6,074 nt of DNA from CAYRZL01 sp964428795 (GTDB lineage Bacteria; Bacillota; Clostridia; Lachnospirales; Lachnospiraceae), in contig CAYRZL010000124.1 in assembly GCA_964428795.1 (NCBI GenBank), forward strand, positions 1 to 6,074. Direction: 5' to 3'. Numbering within the stretch: position 1 is the first letter of the stretch; the number at the start of each line of letters is the position of its first letter. The notes below the pieces were generated by a model, which had not been told where the DNA came from, did no database searches, and saw only the letters and a list, made by a program, of their open reading frames with translations. This document shows, one piece after another, positions 5,972-6,074 of this stretch. The translations under genes were made by a program, and so were the position numbers.

Positions 5972-6074
5972 CTAGATCGAGAAGCGGGGGCACACGCCAT
6001 AAGAACCGCTCGCTGAGCCACCGCTAGTGCCCACGTAACCGATGTTGTATACACCGGAAAACAGCGAAGCGCCC
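5972..6074 (-). CDS. 3' end of the DGR-diversified target protein (lectin-like fold), partial
   Basis: Only the last 33 codons plus the TAG stop (5974-5972) are inside the window; the gene continues past the right edge. The visible end reads GASLFSGVYNIGYVGTSG, then GSASGSYGVCPRFSI. The TR-encoded continuation upstream would be NWWLRDASLSG. The WWLR ... GV.P pattern near the C-terminus is typical of DGR targets with a C-type-lectin/formylglycine-enzyme-like fold, as in DUF6273-type ends. By comparison with the TR, seven Asn codons have become Gly, Tyr, Ile, Tyr, Gly, Ser and Gly, and one Val codon changed silently. Given the tail and lysis genes downstream, a receptor-binding or tail-tip protein is likely, but the body of the gene is not visible. 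Confidence 0.9.
   Translation of the reverse strand, partial: GASLFSGVYNIGYVGTSGGSASGSYGVCPRFSI
5985..6074 (-). repeat. DGR variable repeat (VR), truncated by the window edge
   Basis: This is the recipient copy of the TR at offset 1176. Relative to the TR, in the coding (minus) orientation, it carries eight A-to-G and three A-to-T changes and no other difference over 90 positions. All changes fall in 6018-6055. The segment 5985-6017, nearest the gene end, is identical to the TR and ends in the GC-rich GTGTGCCCCCG, a good candidate for the initiation-of-mutagenic-homing element that marks the boundary of transfer. The copies diverge immediately left of 5985. Confidence 0.95.

Noticed and set aside
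1..6074. CRISPR array, tRNA, rRNA or insertion sequence
   Set aside because: No regularly spaced repeats, cloverleaf, rRNA core or transposase was seen; the only long repeat pair is TR/VR.

Overview
The window looks like the late region of a temperate phage or prophage from a Gram-positive host, probably a gut Clostridia. The reasons are strong AGGAGG-type ribosome binding sites, an SPP1-type holin, a zinc amidase endolysin and a CmpB-like membrane protein in the lysis cassette. I cannot name the species. All well supported genes lie on the minus strand and are transcribed from the right edge towards position 228.

Right half (about 4548-6074): a diversity-generating retroelement (DGR) in the classical order target gene with variable repeat (VR), avd, template repeat (TR), reverse transcriptase (RT). 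The VR (5985-6074, cut by the window edge) is the 3' end of the target gene, which stops at 5972. The TR (4809-4898 and onward towards about 4950) lies between avd and RT. Over the 90 aligned positions the two copies differ at 11 sites. All 11 are adenines in the TR on the transcribed (minus) strand, and none of the 68 non-adenine positions has changed. This is the footprint of adenine-specific mutagenic retrohoming, and it changes seven of eight consecutive Asn (AAY) codons. A perfect 10-bp hairpin sits just downstream of the VR, where DGRs carry their target-recognition hairpin. The Avd protein is unusual: it is about twice the normal length and is built from two tandem copies of the four-helix domain.

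Middle (2035-3238): a protein with a DUF4376-like core, typical of phage tail regions, whose start overlaps the RT stop. It is followed by a four-helix CmpB-like membrane protein. Left (228-2020): a small membrane-anchored phage protein, the holin and the amidase with an SH3 domain. These genes overlap or nearly touch and end at a strong intrinsic terminator (172-210).

The DGR therefore sits inside the tail-to-lysis operon. The likely logic is that RT and Avd rewrite the ligand-binding end of a tail or receptor-binding protein encoded to the right, while the left genes release the progeny. The first 170 bases hold no well supported gene, only a plus-strand stretch that may be a small RNA or peptide locus.
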